Assembly: GCA_002104935.1 (NCBI GenBank)
Contig: MCGT01000054.1
Coordinates: 43,578 to 107,577, forward strand
From: Hesseltinella vesiculosa
Taxonomy: Eukaryota > Mucoromycota > Mucoromycetes > Mucorales > Cunninghamellaceae
DNA length: 64,000 nucleotides
Direction: 5' to 3'
The position numbers and the translations under genes were made by a program. The stretch's first letter is position 1, and each line of letters opens with the position of its first letter. Shown here one piece after another: positions 34,126-46,308 of the stretch. The notes under the pieces were generated by a model. That model had not been told where the DNA came from, did no database searches, and saw only the letters and a program-made list of their open reading frames with translations.

Positions 34126-35544
34126 GGTATCACTCATTCTTGAATAGGTCCACTGAACGGTTTTTCACACTGATGACAGCAAAATGCAACATGATGATTG
34201 CGGCGACGACAATAACGATTATAACGCTGATAATGACGCACGTAATGACAATGAAAACGACAGGGACGGCAGCAGTTACTGTAGTAACGAAGATCGTTCT
34301 CTTCTTGCCATGTCTTGAAGGAACCAACTTCACCCTCCTCCAAGCAACACCAAACATTTGATTTACCTACTTTCTCCCGTCAAGCTGTTCCAGCATCATC
34401 GATTGGTTCCACTCACCACCACCCCTTACCCAATACCTCTTTCCATTCGCTACGACCTTTTGACACCAGTCGCCAACTCCTATGTTTCACCTTCTCACCA
34501 TCACCCCCACCTCCCCCACGCCTCCCACCACAACGCCTCATGGAAACTTGACTGCCTGACACAACCTCTGGACCACCACTGACCTTTTTTCCATATTTCA
34601 AGCTACTCTAGCCTATTCCCTGATACCCTTGTCCTCCACCATTGCAGTGGCCGTAGCCACATTCCACGATGACCACACCGACACACTGCTCCTAAACGTT
34701 TCTCAGCAATAGATGACATCGAACATAATCTTCTCCGCGCTTTGCACTACGCTCGTAACGTCTCTGACAAGCCGCAAATATCACACCACCTACAGCGTGG
34801 ATGAAGCCTACATAGTCGTTGGTTATGGTACCTGCCTTGACCTTGACCTTGTCTTGTCTTGCTTGCTTGCCCCGCGTACTATGCAAATGCCTCCTAGATT
34901 GGTGGTGACGCCTTTCTGCGTGGGAACCACAGTTTTGGCGGGTCTGCCATAACCAGACCACGCAAACCTTGTCGTAAGTACATAGAAACCAGTTTCATCC
35001 AGAAAAAAATGCATGCATGAGAAAGTAGACGTCTGCGATGGATTTCCATAAACCACTGTTTCGTTGTGCTATGAGAGCCTCTTTTCTTGTATTCTTGCTG
35101 TTGTGAACCTGTTCAGTTTATTAAGAGATAGTAACCTGCAGTGCTTGAATAAATGATCTCCACGAAATTCATGCCATTGCAGTGCTCTGAGAAGGTAAAA
35201 ACAAAAAAAAGACGCACTTCTGGGATTCCACCAGTTGATATAAAAAAAAAATGAAAAGAAAAGCCGAAGACATACCGAACTATCTTTGGTTCCTCTCAGT
35301 GTAAAAAAAGCAACGCATTTATCAATTCCTACTCCTTACCTTATTCCTTTAGTACATATCTCCAAGAAAAGTAAAAAAAAAAAAAACTTTCAGCGGTCTC
35401 ACATGATGCAATTTTCGAGAGAATCCACTATCTCAAAGTGGGGGTGCAGTCCTTCTCGGACCATGGTCAATGCAAGGTTTAAATTCGCAGACGTCTTCTG
35501 CTGTTTCCACCGCCTTTCCTTCTCATTTTTTTCTATTTCTCTAT
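34126..35544. other. Unassigned region, possible decayed or unrecognised gene fragments
   Basis: 34190-34320 has an Asp/Asn-rich frame on the + strand (DYNADNDARNDNENDRDG). 34390-34560 is C-rich and pyrimidine-biased. 34690-34800 has a frame reading KRFSAIDDIEHNLLRALHYA that looks coding but is closed by stops on both sides. No consistent exon chain could be built, so none is called as a gene. Poly(A) runs lie at about 35240 and 35375. Confidence 0.3.
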
Positions 35545-36920
35545 ATGTCACTGTTTGCTGAATTTCCAAAATTGACAGGCCCATTTACTGTGGGGTGCCA
35601 CGATTTAGAATGGGGAATGAAAAAAAAAGGCCAGACCAAGCCCACCGTTTTGATGAAGTTGTTTTATCCCGTCGCTGTAACGAAGCATGATCAATTTGCA
35701 TATTGGCTGCCGCATGAAGCATATATTAAAGGTAGGAGGTATAGTATGCAAGAAAGATAGATCATTGACATTTTTATGGTTTAAGCATTGTGCGAATTAG
35801 CTGAATTACCATCCTTGGTGACCAATTGGCTATGCTATGCAGCCATGCAACGAAAAATACCTGTATATGCTAATGCCAATCTCAAAAAACATCAAGGTGA
35901 TGGTTATCCGGTGATAATTTTCTCCCATGGTATCCGTATGCTCTCATTGAAAAATAGCTGGACATGAACGGAAAATTCACTTTCACGTTGTTATAGGAGG
36001 CAACCGACATTTGTACTCGAGCATTTGTAGTGATCTAGCGAGTCATGGATATGTTGTGGCAGCCATTGAGCATCGGGATGGTTCGGCTAGTCTCGCACAA
36101 GGCAGAGATGGTTTGTGGATTGAAAATGATCAACAGCCAATGGATTCATGGGCAGTAAGACAGGAACAGCTGGAAATTCGTCAAGAAGAGGTCTTGCTAT
36201 GCCGGCAAACTTTAGACAATTTGAACCAGGGTCGTATACAAGTGGACCCCATCACACGTCAGTTTTCTGGTCAACTAAACCTTAACCAAGTCATTGCTGC
36301 AGGGCACAGTTTTGGAGCGGCCACCGTGGCTCTCGTGCTCAGCCAACATAAAACGCTTTTCCAGTGTGGGCTCCTATTTGACCCATGGGTCCAACCTTTG
36401 ATTATGCAACAGCGATCACAGGCGGCAAATTTACTTCCCACATTTCTTCAGGACATGGATGGTGCTTATATCGGTGAAGGCGAGATGCCAAGGCTGCAGG
36501 TTCCTGTGACATGCATCCTCAGCGAGCAGTTCACCTATTGGCCAGATAATTTTGATTCGGTCAAGGAGCTGCTAGCCTCTTCTAACGCCAGAAGCCAGAG
36601 TCAATGCGTAACATTAGTCGGCACCTCTCATCTGCATCAATCAGATATATTGGTAACTGCGGTCAGTTTTAAAGAAAACAAGGTCCTCACTGTCATTTTT
36701 TTTATTCCAGCTGGTGTTACGTAACTTGCTCAGGTTTGATATTCGTTCGCCGTTTCAAATGGCACCGATCCGAGCGATGGCTTTAAATACCGAAGTTTCT
36801 GCAAGATTTATTCAAGATGTTTTCAAGCAGGCATCCTTCACCAAACAGCCTTCATTTACCAATTCCCACAATGCAATGTATTTACAAGTCCACCCGGTCT
36901 CTTCTATGGATGTCATTTGA
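35545..36920 (+). CDS. Platelet-activating-factor acetylhydrolase-like lipase/esterase
   Basis: Exons 35545-35731, 35786-35929, 35997-36652 and 36711-36920 close in phase (398 aa). The alpha/beta-hydrolase shows the oxyanion region YPVIIFSHGGNRHLYSSICS and ASHGYVVAAIEHRDGSASLA. The nucleophile elbow is GHSFGAATV, the likely acid lies in LLFDPWVQP, and the His is in LVGTSHLHQSD. This order and spacing are those of PAF-AH class II/plasma enzymes, which hydrolyse short or oxidised sn-2 acyl chains from phospholipids. No signal peptide is visible, so it is probably cytosolic. It is the only intact gene in about 10 kb of repeat-rich DNA. Confidence 0.88.
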
Positions 36921-37411
36921 TTATAACACATCAATTTCAAACTGTAAAGTAAAATGAAAAATGATGCATGCCTGCATTCGTTCTTTTCTGCAGAGAGAAA
37001 AATCGAGTCCGATTCAGCCGGTACTTGAAGCGGCCGATCATGTGCCAATACAGTTAGAAATTGGCATGTATAAGACCATGACCCATGCAGCGTGCGATTC
37101 TGCGCCATGACATATGAAAGTGCAGCACAGGGACAGTGACTCGTTTCCTATAAGTATCACTGCGAAGACCACAGTAACGCCATCGATAAATTTGGGCAGG
37201 TGGGTAGCAGTGCAAGATGTGCGATATCCCGTTAGATCGACAGATCGGAGATGTTCGGCGTGCTGAGGCTCTCTTCAAAATGACCTCTGTCACTTTTAAT
37301 AGGCTGGAAACTAGGCAAAATTGCGACATCACTGGAGATCTACATGCACCGTTACCATTACAGAATTCCCCTACATTTAATATACTGTACACCGTTTCCA
37401 TGAATAAGTGG
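36921..37411. other. Intergenic region
   Basis: No gene recognised. Several in-frame stretches exist on both strands, but none matches a family I know. Confidence 0.35.
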
Positions 37412-38150
37412 CGGCTCTCCTGGAAGACAGGTGGCGGACTTTGGATTTCCGAGTGTCGCACTAGCCATGACAAATTTGGCGCAGGATTTTTTTTTGTTTG
37501 TCGTAGATATTTTTTTTTTCGTGTCGTAGATATTTTTTTTTTCGTGTCGTCATAGACTTGTCGTGCGACAAATTGCTACTTAAATACAACTACATAGGGG
37601 TCCTATGGAAGCAGTCATTGATGCGGGGAGAAGAATTACCGATAAAGCCATGCAGATCCTTGATAGAAACATCATTACACGCCGCTTTGACGATGCGGCC
37701 GACCAGAACTGCTCAATCGGATCGAGCTCAGGGGAATAGGTTGGAAGATGCATGTATCGATACCCACGATTCCTGATGAAGGTATCGATGGCCTTGGATT
37801 GATGACTTGGTGCATTGTCCATCACCAAATAGCAGCCCTCAAATTCTGGATGTTGGTCCATAGCATTCATGACCTCATTCAACAAGGCGATGTAGTGATG
37901 AGTGTTTGTGCCGATGCCAATGTGTTTGTAGGTAACTTGATCAAGTTTGCTTTTTTGTTCCTTGTAGCCGGACTTCTCATGCTGATTTGAACAACACCAG
38001 AAGCACAAGGACCAAGGATCGTGGAAAAAGGCAACTTTCTCAAAATGCGACATTATGCATTTGGTCATCCTGACAAAAAAAAAAAAGTTGCGCCAAATTT
38101 GTCATGGCTTGTGCGACACTCGGAAATCCAAAGTCCAGGAGAGCCGCCGC
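37412..38150 (-). mobile_element. Decayed Tc1/mariner-type element with terminal inverted repeats
   Basis: Ends of roughly 65-75 bp are inverted copies of each other: left GGCGGCTCTCCTGG ... TTTGGATTTCCGAGTGTCGC ... CATGACAAATTTGGCGCA, and right TGCGCCAAATTTGTCATGG ... CCAGGAGAGCCGCC. The left end has a 16-bp insertion relative to the right. Between them lies a broken transposase reading frame on the minus strand. At about 740 bp the element is too short to be autonomous. Confidence 0.8.
37580..38068 (-). pseudogene. DDE transposase fragment (Tc1/mariner type), C-terminal half
   Basis: A 162-codon frame carries GCYLVMDNAPSHQSKAIDTF, the second catalytic Asp in the usual MDNAPSH context, then YMHLPTYSPELDPIEQFWS, the segment holding the third acidic residue. 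The N-terminal helix-turn-helix and the first catalytic Asp region are absent, and the frame runs into unrelated residues after FWS. It is therefore a non-functional remnant inside the element at 37412-38150. Confidence 0.85.
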
Positions 38151-38217
38151 TCAGTGTAATTCTATCTGGCTTGTACAGTACTGTACAGTAAAAGAATAAA
38201 GAGGCGGCAGGCTTTTT

Positions 38218-38480
38218 TGAGACCCAGCTCTGATTTTTTATCAGATCGCCTTGGGGTTCCCTGGCGAAAATGGCCGATTTTTCATTATTTTTAGCTGAAG
38301 GATCGGAGGTGTCAAAACAAAAGTGATCATAAGACGGCTGGGTGACTTTCACCAATCGACCTGATTTTTTGTATATCACCATTGTTAATACATGTGCGCA
38401 CTCATACAAAATTTTAGTGCGACCTGATAACTCAAAAGTGCTGTGTAACATTTTCTTTTTTTTATTCAAAATGATATATT
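38218..38480 (+). repeat. Dispersed repeat copy B
   Basis: Starts TTTTTATCAGATCGCCTTGG, then CCTGGCGAAAATGGCCGATT, GGAGGTGTCAAAACAAAAGT and CTTTCACCAATCGACCTGAT, and ends with the CTCAAAAGTGCTGTGTAAC and T-rich block. Same family as copies at 28571, 50412, 58741, 59285 and 60363. Non-coding. Confidence 0.75.
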
Positions 38481-40670
38481 TTTGTGGTCGGAGCCCTAAT
38501 TTTTTCTAAGGCTTGAGGTTTGCTGGGTGTGCGCCTAGTGCCTTGATGATGGTCTCTCTGTGGCATCCTGGACTGCGGGTGGCGGCGGGACACACTCCCT
38601 TCTTGGAATTAGCTGGCTGTTGTACCATCCCTTTCATTAACACATCTGTTTTCCACAGTAAAACAAGCTTATTTGCCTCGTTCCTCACTTTTTTTAAAAA
38701 AATAGGTATACTGCCCAAAACTTTTGAGTGAAAGGATAGATGTACATTTTACTGTTGGTTCAATTTATCCTACGCTATAGGCAATGGACTACTGCCAGCC
38801 TTTGCCAATTCGCACGCCGACACCTAATTCTTCCTTTCCCCGGTACCGGATCCCTATATCACTTTCAATGTTGCTCCTTTGTATGCTCTTTAGCTCTATG
38901 GATACGTGTGAAGTTTAAATTTCTAATAATGCTATTGGAAGATCTGAAACATGCATTAGAACTTCTGTAGGACAAAAAAAAAAAAAGAAAGGGAAAGGCA
39001 GGGAGAAGCCAGGCTTATTCCTTGGCCTGATCTAGCCCTGTAGCCATATGTCTAGAGAGGTTACAATTTCGGATACTGGCCAGGACACACCAAAGGCTGC
39101 CAGGATGCACAGTTTAAAGTACCTCGTTAGAGATTGGGGATGAGGCGTATCTGACGGCATGTTTGTAGTGGTTAGGTTTGGTCAGGAGAACATTCAAACT
39201 TAGGCTTGGTCTAACTCTGGAGTGATCGAGGAGGATTGTGGTTTTAACACTGGTTGGTCATTTCTCACCAAAGACTATCATTCTGAACAGTTTCGAATAA
39301 ATCGGTCGAGGCTGGCACTTGATGACGTAGGATTCTAGTCACAAGCAAAAACCTTGTATAAGATGGGATGCCAAGCTAAAAGTACAGCAAAGAATGGCTA
39401 CCTAGCCATTATGCAAAGGGGACCTACCTTTTTTGGTAACCGTATTCCTGCACCATCTAATCTCAGTGACGCATCATTTTGTCTGTCAATACTTCTTTTT
39501 TCTGACCTCCAGTTTTTGCAACTCTAAAAAGCACTAGTTTTATTTTACATTAAAAAAAAACAGGGGTGGCAGTTTAAAAAATGCCTATTGGCGGCGACGG
39601 TGGAATGACGGCAAAGGGACTAAAGAACAGAGTAGTTGTTTACGCGCTAGATTGCAATGGCGGTGGTATTATACATATAGGCTGTTCATCAACGTGGACG
39701 TCTGGGACTTCGATGCCCTGACTCATCGACCAGCGACTGAGCCAATAGGGCGAGAAGACACACCGGATTACAAAGTGCAATCGAAGAGAATCGCGCTGCT
39801 GGCGAGCATGGAACAACCTGACATTGGTGACACCACCATTCTTCGACTGTAAAAAGGCTGTTGTTTGCAATAAGAGGACTATACATAAGCCACGGTACTG
39901 AGAAGGAATTCATGGATCAGCGTTGTTGCCCGTATTTAGCGTCATAAAAAGAGAGAGAAAATGGGTATAATAAAAGGAGTGCTGCATCATTTTTGAAAAG
40001 TTTTACCCTGTGCACCGGATCCCTGTAAAATCCACGATCCATTCAAGGCGTACTCAGGCGAAATCTTATTCATCGAGCGCCATTACCCTGTATCACTCCT
40101 ACAAAGGGATATCATTCGACATTGTTAGCTGTAATAGATCAAAAATCTTCGAATTGACAGCCAGTTCTGTTTCACTGCTTTCATCATTCATATTCTTTTA
40201 TTTTCCTACTTGGTTTCACCTCTCCTTTTTTTCTCATTTTATTTTATCACAAGTGTATTTCCCCCCATCTGCAGTTCTCTCTTTATCAACTGCTTCACAG
40301 TACAATATTTAAAAGCCAATTGTCTGTCAATAAACAGAAACACATACTTTTTGTAATATGGAGCCTTTGCCGACTGCAATAGGACTGAGGTACTTACAAA
40401 AAAAAAAAAAGTGGTCAGTAACTTACCTCCTTTAATAAGCAATAGATTAAAGCAAGGAAGGTCAAGCCAGAGAGATGGTCGTCCATCACCAATCTCCTAT
40501 CCACAGCAAGATTCTTCTCACCCTCACCACCCACTGAAGGTCACAGGCACTTTCGTACGAAGCCAGGATTGCAGGAATTGTAAATGTGCTCACTTATTTT
40601 TTTTTTCATTTACCCGGATAGACACGTGGCTCCCACCCTTACAGCAGCCAAAAAGCATCAAACGAAATCA
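38481..40670. other. Unassigned, gene-poor region
   Basis: About 2.2 kb with no reading frame I can assign on either strand. Poly(A) runs at about 38973 and 40400 and many short broken frames suggest decayed sequence, but I could not name an origin. Confidence 0.35.
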
Positions 40671-41131
40671 AGCAGGGAACTGAGCAAAACTATCCTTGTC
40701 AAGAGGCTGAGTTTGTGATCGACGGTCACAGTCTCCCAATGTTTGGAAGTCAACTACGTCACTCACAAGTTCGTGAAATGACATCTGGGATGCAGCATGA
40801 AAGCCAAGTCTCGTCACCGGCTGGAAATCATGGCGAAGAAGAAGATAAAAACACCACTGTGTTCGTAGGTGGGCTCTCGGCCATGCTATCAGAATCCGAA
40901 CTCGAGCAGTACTTTCGGCCATTTGGTGCCATTATCCAAGTCAGAATACCAGGAGGAAAAGGGTGTGCCTTTGTGCAGTATGCCAAGCATGAAGCTGCCC
41001 GACAGGCTATCGAGAGTATGGATGGATATCAAATTGGCCATTCGCGTATTCGACTTGCTTGGGGCCGCACGCAGCTCACCAAAACCAGCTCCTCAGCTAC
41101 TGGATATTCAACTTCCAAATATCGAAAATGA
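40671..41131 (+). CDS. Single RRM fragment related to the third RRM of Nam8/Ngr1/Csx1-type proteins
   Basis: From about 40683 a frame runs to a TGA at 41131. It contains one RNA recognition motif: TTVFVGGLSAMLSESELEQY (RNP2), GAIIQVRIPGGKGCAFVQYA (RNP1), and IESMDGYQIGHSRIRLAWGR. The IPGGKGCAFVQ and SRIRLAWG wording is that of the last RRM in TIA1/Nam8/Csx1 family proteins. The two preceding RRMs were not found upstream, where only low-complexity sequence is seen, and the protein stops soon after the domain. It may be a truncated duplicate or a gene whose 5' exons I could not identify. The in-frame ATG at 40715 would give 138 aa. Confidence 0.55.
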
Positions 41132-43337
41132 GAAAAATCAAAGTGAGTAATCTACGGAATAAAGGAGTCAGCAAGAATAATGGGAGCAGACAGCGAACGA
41201 GTGATCTTACTTTGCTACAACTTTGTCAGGGCCAAACTGAGCACTCAGCTTTACAGCAGCAGCAACGGTTCACATCCATGTGTTACGTGGATGATATGAA
41301 AAAAAAAAAAAAACTAAGATTGCACGGGACGGCAGGACGTTGTCAAGGGTGAGGGCGGATCAGGCTTGCAGGTTGTGTGAATGATGACAAATGGTGAGGC
41401 AGCTTGTTGGCAAATAATATCCTTTGGCCATCTATTCGGAATTTCAAGACGTCTGTACCGGTGCTGACATTCACGGAGTCCTTCAATAAAAATGGACGTG
41501 AGCAAAAGAATGGAGCAGCGCATCACCACTCTTGATCTGGCATGCCTGTGAGGTTTGTAATTCACCGATTGAAGAAACAAGACACTTTACCCTTGCCATG
41601 TGTTATAGGAGCCGACACATCATTTCTGACAAACAGTTCTCACAAGCAAATCACCATTGTCAGAAATTTGACGACAACACTGTTCTTGACAACTCCATAT
41701 AAAATCCTTGTGCAATATTCAATGGCCACCGGATATGACAAGCATATTGAAAAAATCTAAAAGGTGGTGAACAAAAAAAAAAAAGTCGGCGCTGGCAAAT
41801 GCTTACAATGTGGGAGATCGAGAATCCAGTGCATAGATGAGGTTACATTCTAAAGCCTTCAGGGCTTCTACAGCCATTGAAATCAGCGTAGCTTGTAACT
41901 GTGAATGAGCTGAAGATCTTAGACAATTCACCGAAGCTAGGGCGTGGATATGATGTATCAGTAATTTCTTGTAGACCTTTTGTTTGCTGAGCCTGTTTAT
42001 CGTTTAGATTTATTGCACGCTTTTGTTCCAGTCGAGAGCAGGTTTGGACCAGATGCTGTATCTCGCAGACTTCCTCAGTAGCCGCTAAACTAATCAGCCA
42101 GGCTCTGCTGATTGTAGAATTTTCAGATTGCAGGCTGTTGACCAGAATTTTGTTGTTGCGCTTAAAATAAAAAATCTGGCGATGCTGTCTTGGCTGCCCC
42201 GATGATTGATTGATTCGAGTGCTTGAAACGTCACCGCGTCAGTAAGATCCAGGCATGTTGGTCAAGGTGTGCTTCTTTTGAGAAGTGATTTCATCCGACT
42301 CGTATGCTCGCTCTGGGCATGCAGTTCATTGGCGGTAAGTCAGCGCACAGGCAATTTCTTGGTGCCAAGAATTTGGGCATCACCATCAGCAGCATCGGGG
42401 ATGCAGGTACACGGTCGGTGGCCATGCTGACGACCTACATTAACTGGCTTCTTTCCTTGGTGACGCGCTCTGATAGATCCGTATGTCAGGTGTAGGCATC
42501 GATCTGGTGGCTGTTGCTGTGGCTCGCCGTCCAAAAATTGTCGCGAGCTTGAAGCGATTTCGGACATCACGATCCATAGGTGCAGGTCTTCACTGTTGGG
42601 TGAAACTATCATAGGTGGGTCATGCATTCATGGGTCGAGAAAATCTTCGCGACTGGAAAAACAAAGTCAGTCACCTCCAGGCAACAAGTTTAACGATGGA
42701 TATGCAGATGGGCCTCACAGATATGAACCAAAGTGTTTTGACGGGCAGTAGGTCATACTAGGTTGAGTATGGGGACTGCAATGGAGGATTGAGATAAGGT
42801 CGACAAGACGCAATGTCCGTCATGGGTGAGGGCGGTTGTCTACAGCTTTGGCGAGGGACGTTCCAAGAATGGGTCCGCTGTCGTAATGTTCCATGGATGC
42901 TAGCATTTAAATCAAGGGATGCGGATGACGTTTGACATTATCCAGTTGTGATGATATCTGCATGTTGATGCTGGAAGACAAACAGCTGGGCAGCCAATGC
43001 GTTTCTGTCGTGTAGGCAGTGATGGCGTTGTGGCCATTCTTCTGACCACCCATAATGGTCAAGTACAGTTGTCCAGTCAATAAAAGGCTTATAGCTTTCA
43101 GCTGCCTTCAGCTTTCGGGGCGAAATGCACGTAGGACTCATCCACAATGTAGGTTACCCAGAGCCACCACTGGCGTTGAGGATAAAATGCAGTAAAAAAA
43201 AAAGGGGGGGGAGGGGGAATTCTCAAAGTGGCGACTCAGATTGGAAAGGAAAGAAGTCTGAGAACCAAAACATGATTTTGCGGGACAAAAGATCCACGCC
43301 TTTTCTCTCTTTTTCTTCCACTTTTACCCTGAACGAA
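41132..43337. other. Unassigned region upstream of PLP2
   Basis: No supported gene. Minus-strand frames near 41400-41550 and 42940-43140 (LKAAESYKPFIDWTTVLDHY) look partly coding but end in stops, and I found no splice chain. A mixed A/G homopolymer block (AAAAAAAAAAGGGGGGGGA-like) lies at about 43193-43215. Confidence 0.3.
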
Positions 43338-44200
43338 ATGGACGATCCCAATGAAGACACGGAATGGAACGATATTTTAAGAGCTCGGGGGATCTTGCCT
43401 CCAAAGGATGAACAGTCAAAGGATGAAATCGAAGATTGGTTTATGGAAACGCTCAAGGCTAAGCAAGAGGCTGACCAAAGCCTTGCCAACAAAACCCTAG
43501 ATGAGCTAGATGAACTGGAAGATGAAGAGGATGATCGTATAATTGCGGAATATAGGTAAAAAAGGCTGGATAGGGATCGTTATTTAAAGTTTGCTTTCTC
43601 ATTTCTGACATGCTTTTAGGAGGAAACGACTCGAGGAAATGCAAGCTTCGGCTGCCAAGGAAAAGTATGGCGATGTCATGGAGATTTCGAAACCAGAATT
43701 CATCAAACAGGTGACCGAGGCCAGTCAAGAGTGTATGGTTGTTGTTCACTTGTATCAGGATGCGTAAGTACCATGTCCCTGACAGATGTAAAGAAATAGA
43801 AAGGAGGGAGACTAAGTATTGGACGGATGATAGGATTCCTGTGTGCAAAGTAATGAACCAGTGCCTCTCAGAATTGGCCCGTCAGTTCAAGGCGACAAAG
43901 TTTGTTAAGATTGTGGCAGATCAATGTATTCCCAATTACCCGGATCGCAACGTGCCTACGCTTGTCATCTACGACCGAGGGGATATCAAGGCCAATCTGG
44001 TGGGCGCGATCCAATTTGGAGGCATGCAAATGACAACCAAGAGTCTCCGTGCGTTACTTGCTTCGTATGGTGCTTTGCCTCCCGAAGCCACCGTTGATGC
44101 CGACAAGGAAAAAAAGAAGACAATATACCGAACGTCTGCTTCAGCAGCCCTAAGCAGTGACGAAGAAGACGATGACGATTCGGACCAAGGCTATTATTAA
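43338..44200 (+). CDS. PLP2: Phosducin-like protein 2/3 (PLP2, viral-IAP-associated-factor type)
   Basis: Thioredoxin-fold cochaperone of the CCT/TRiC chaperonin, assisting folding of actin and tubulin. Exons 43338-43555, 43620-43763 and 43834-44200 join in phase (242 aa, family size). The N-terminal helical part has TEWNDILRARGILPPK; the thioredoxin-like domain has KPEFIKQVTEASQECMVVVH, IPVCKVMNQCLSELARQF and RNVPTLVIYDRGDIKANLVG. The acidic tail ends DEEDDDDSDQGYY. Start chosen at MDDPNEDTEWNDIL, behind a pyrimidine-rich leader. Confidence 0.94.
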
Positions 44201-44278
44201 AGCAACCACGCGTAGACCTTTTCATGACAGGATCATCTCAGAGGAACGAGCAGTGTTTAATGGAGGTACGAGTATGGG

Positions 44279-46194
44279 TTAGCGTCTTTTCTCACGGACG
44301 ACGTACTGTTCACCAGCGAAGGTCCATTCGTCACCATCAATCTGCTGTTTGGGTTCTTGAGGGGAAGATGCCAACTCGTTTTCAAACACTTTTTGGTGTA
44401 GACGCTTAGCAGCCTTGGGTTGCAGCTGAAAGGAGCGGGCTTCGATGTGGGCCTTCTTTTTTCGCGTCAGTGACTGGCGGTCCTTGAGATTGGCAGCATT
44501 CATTTCCTGGTCCAAGGTCTTGGCAAGCCGGTGGGTCAAGCTGCTTGGTCGGTTTTCCTGGGAATGGAATGGAGCATGGTTGGTTCCCATCCAAAAGGCG
44601 TCCTCTTCTTGAGCCATGGCGGCGACGGACTTGGATGTTCTACTTATTGGCGTGGTAGAGGTTTTACCATGGATCTCTTCCCAAATCTTGTTTCGTACTA
44701 CACTGCCATTGGGGGTCCTTCCATGCCAAAAAAAAAAAAAAAAAATGAGAATTGTCAAGTCATAACCCAACTTTCAGGATTACTGGATGGTGGCTGTGGA
44801 TTTAAGTTTTGCCTTGGACATGTCTCCTAACACAGGATGATGCATTGGTCTGGTATTTTCCAATGTCTATGGCAAAAAAAAAAATGAGAAAGGGTGAGAC
44901 CTGGGTGTCGTAAAGTTTCCACCATGACTTTACCCTATCCACTGAAGAAGGTAGCGTGCGCTGGCGCTTCATGGGGTTGGGAGAAGAGGACACGCGTAAT
45001 GGCGAGCTGGCAGTGGCAACGGATGCCAGTGGTCGTTTTGAAGGTGACAGAAGTGGGTGTCGCTTGGTCACGGTTGGGCTGTGTGGTGAGTGATGAGGTG
45101 AAGAGGAAGGGGAGGTGGGGCTGGGGGATCTTTTGAGCAGTTGGATGGAAGAAGGTCGACGCGGTGACGGATACCGGTTCAAAGGAGACGTTGCAGGGAG
45201 AGGTGGGATAGGAGGGAGTCTCCGGGATGCTGCGGCGGGTGATGAACGACTTAGAATGACTGACTGCTGTTTGATGGCCAGGATGTCTTTTTGTAATTGA
45301 TCCAAGCGGCGACTCTCATCCAAAAGGCGATCATGTAGCCTTGCCGAAGGCGAGGCTGGATTTGTGTAGAGGGACGGGCGTGAGAGGGGTGGAGGTGGGG
45401 TTTCGCGTAGTGATCCAGGTGATGAGGTGATGGACTGGCGATAAGGTGACGTGTCTATGATTCTCCTGTGCGAAGGCGATCGTCCAAACGGTTCAGGTGA
45501 AAGAGGTGGTCTTCGAGCATAGCCAAGAGGCTGGCGTGGGCTAGGAAGAGGGGACACGTGTTCGGAGTAGCCCAGTCTTGTTTTGTCATTCCCTGGTGGT
45601 TTGGGTGTGTCCGATTGTTCCAGTTCTGGCTCTTGATCTTGAGCCAGCTGGTCATTGTCATCAGAAGACTGAGAATGGCGTGGGGTGGTGTTTGTGGAGC
45701 TGTTGTTAAAAATGGAATGGGATCGTACAGTGTTGGGGGTTAAAGTCATTTCTCGTGGAGGAGGATAATCGGGTATCCGTCGGCTAGGTAGCTTTGTGGG
45801 GCTGTGTATGCCACGGTTGATTTCTACAATGACGACGGTGAGTCTGTTGTCGCCAGGCTTATAGAGATACTTCTCATTTTATAGCTCTTTTTTTTTTTAC
45901 CTAGATCATTCACATCCATGGTTGGATGGATCCCTAATTTAGGTGTTTTCATGCTAGAAGGGTTGGCCAGTTTATGCATTTCTGTGGTCTGGAAAAAAAA
46001 AATGGGAAACAAATAAACAACGAAAAAGCCTGAGAGGGCAAAGAAGTCAAAGAAAAGGAGCGTACCTGTTGTGATCGTCTTGGAGACAAAATGCTGGTCA
46101 TGTAACCGTGAATGTTTTCAAATTCTTTGTTGGTTGTTCTCTGAACAGAACGAAGAGCATCTAACAAAGGCGATGCAGTGTTGGAAGGTGACAT
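44279..46194 (-). CDS. Ser/Pro-rich protein of unknown function (553 aa)
   Basis: Five exons close in phase: 46194-46066, 45988-45901, 45823-44901, 44866-44784 and 44717-44279. The third is almost wholly low-complexity Ser/Pro/Arg with many SP dipeptides (candidate proline-directed kinase sites). It is interrupted by one predicted coiled coil, HDRLLDESRRLDQLQKDILA. The last exon is different: charged and helical (KTLDQEMNAANLKDRQSLTR, KKAHIEARSFQLQPKAAKRL), ending EWTFAGEQYVVREKRR. Joining exons 3 and 4 requires an intron of only 34 bp (44900-44867), which is unusually short. I recognise no family; a regulatory or cytoskeletal scaffold would fit but is a guess. Confidence 0.6.
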
Positions 46195-46308
46195 GATTGT
46201 CGTTTCAAAAAAAAAAAAAAAAAAAAAGGAGCTTGGAAAGAACAAAGAGAATCGGCGGGAGAGGGGAGCTTTTTTACTTTTCCTCAAGAGGCGGGCGGTA
46301 GAGGTCAT

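Noticed and set aside
34130..34357. Small hydrophobic membrane protein on the minus strand
   Set aside because: It is the antisense shadow of an Asp/Asn-rich repetitive stretch, and the hydrophobic residues come from GTT/ATT complementing AAC/AAT.
37054..37473. Transposase N-terminal half on the minus strand left of the Tc1 relic
   Set aside because: The frame lies mostly outside the terminal repeats and shows no helix-turn-helix or catalytic motif.
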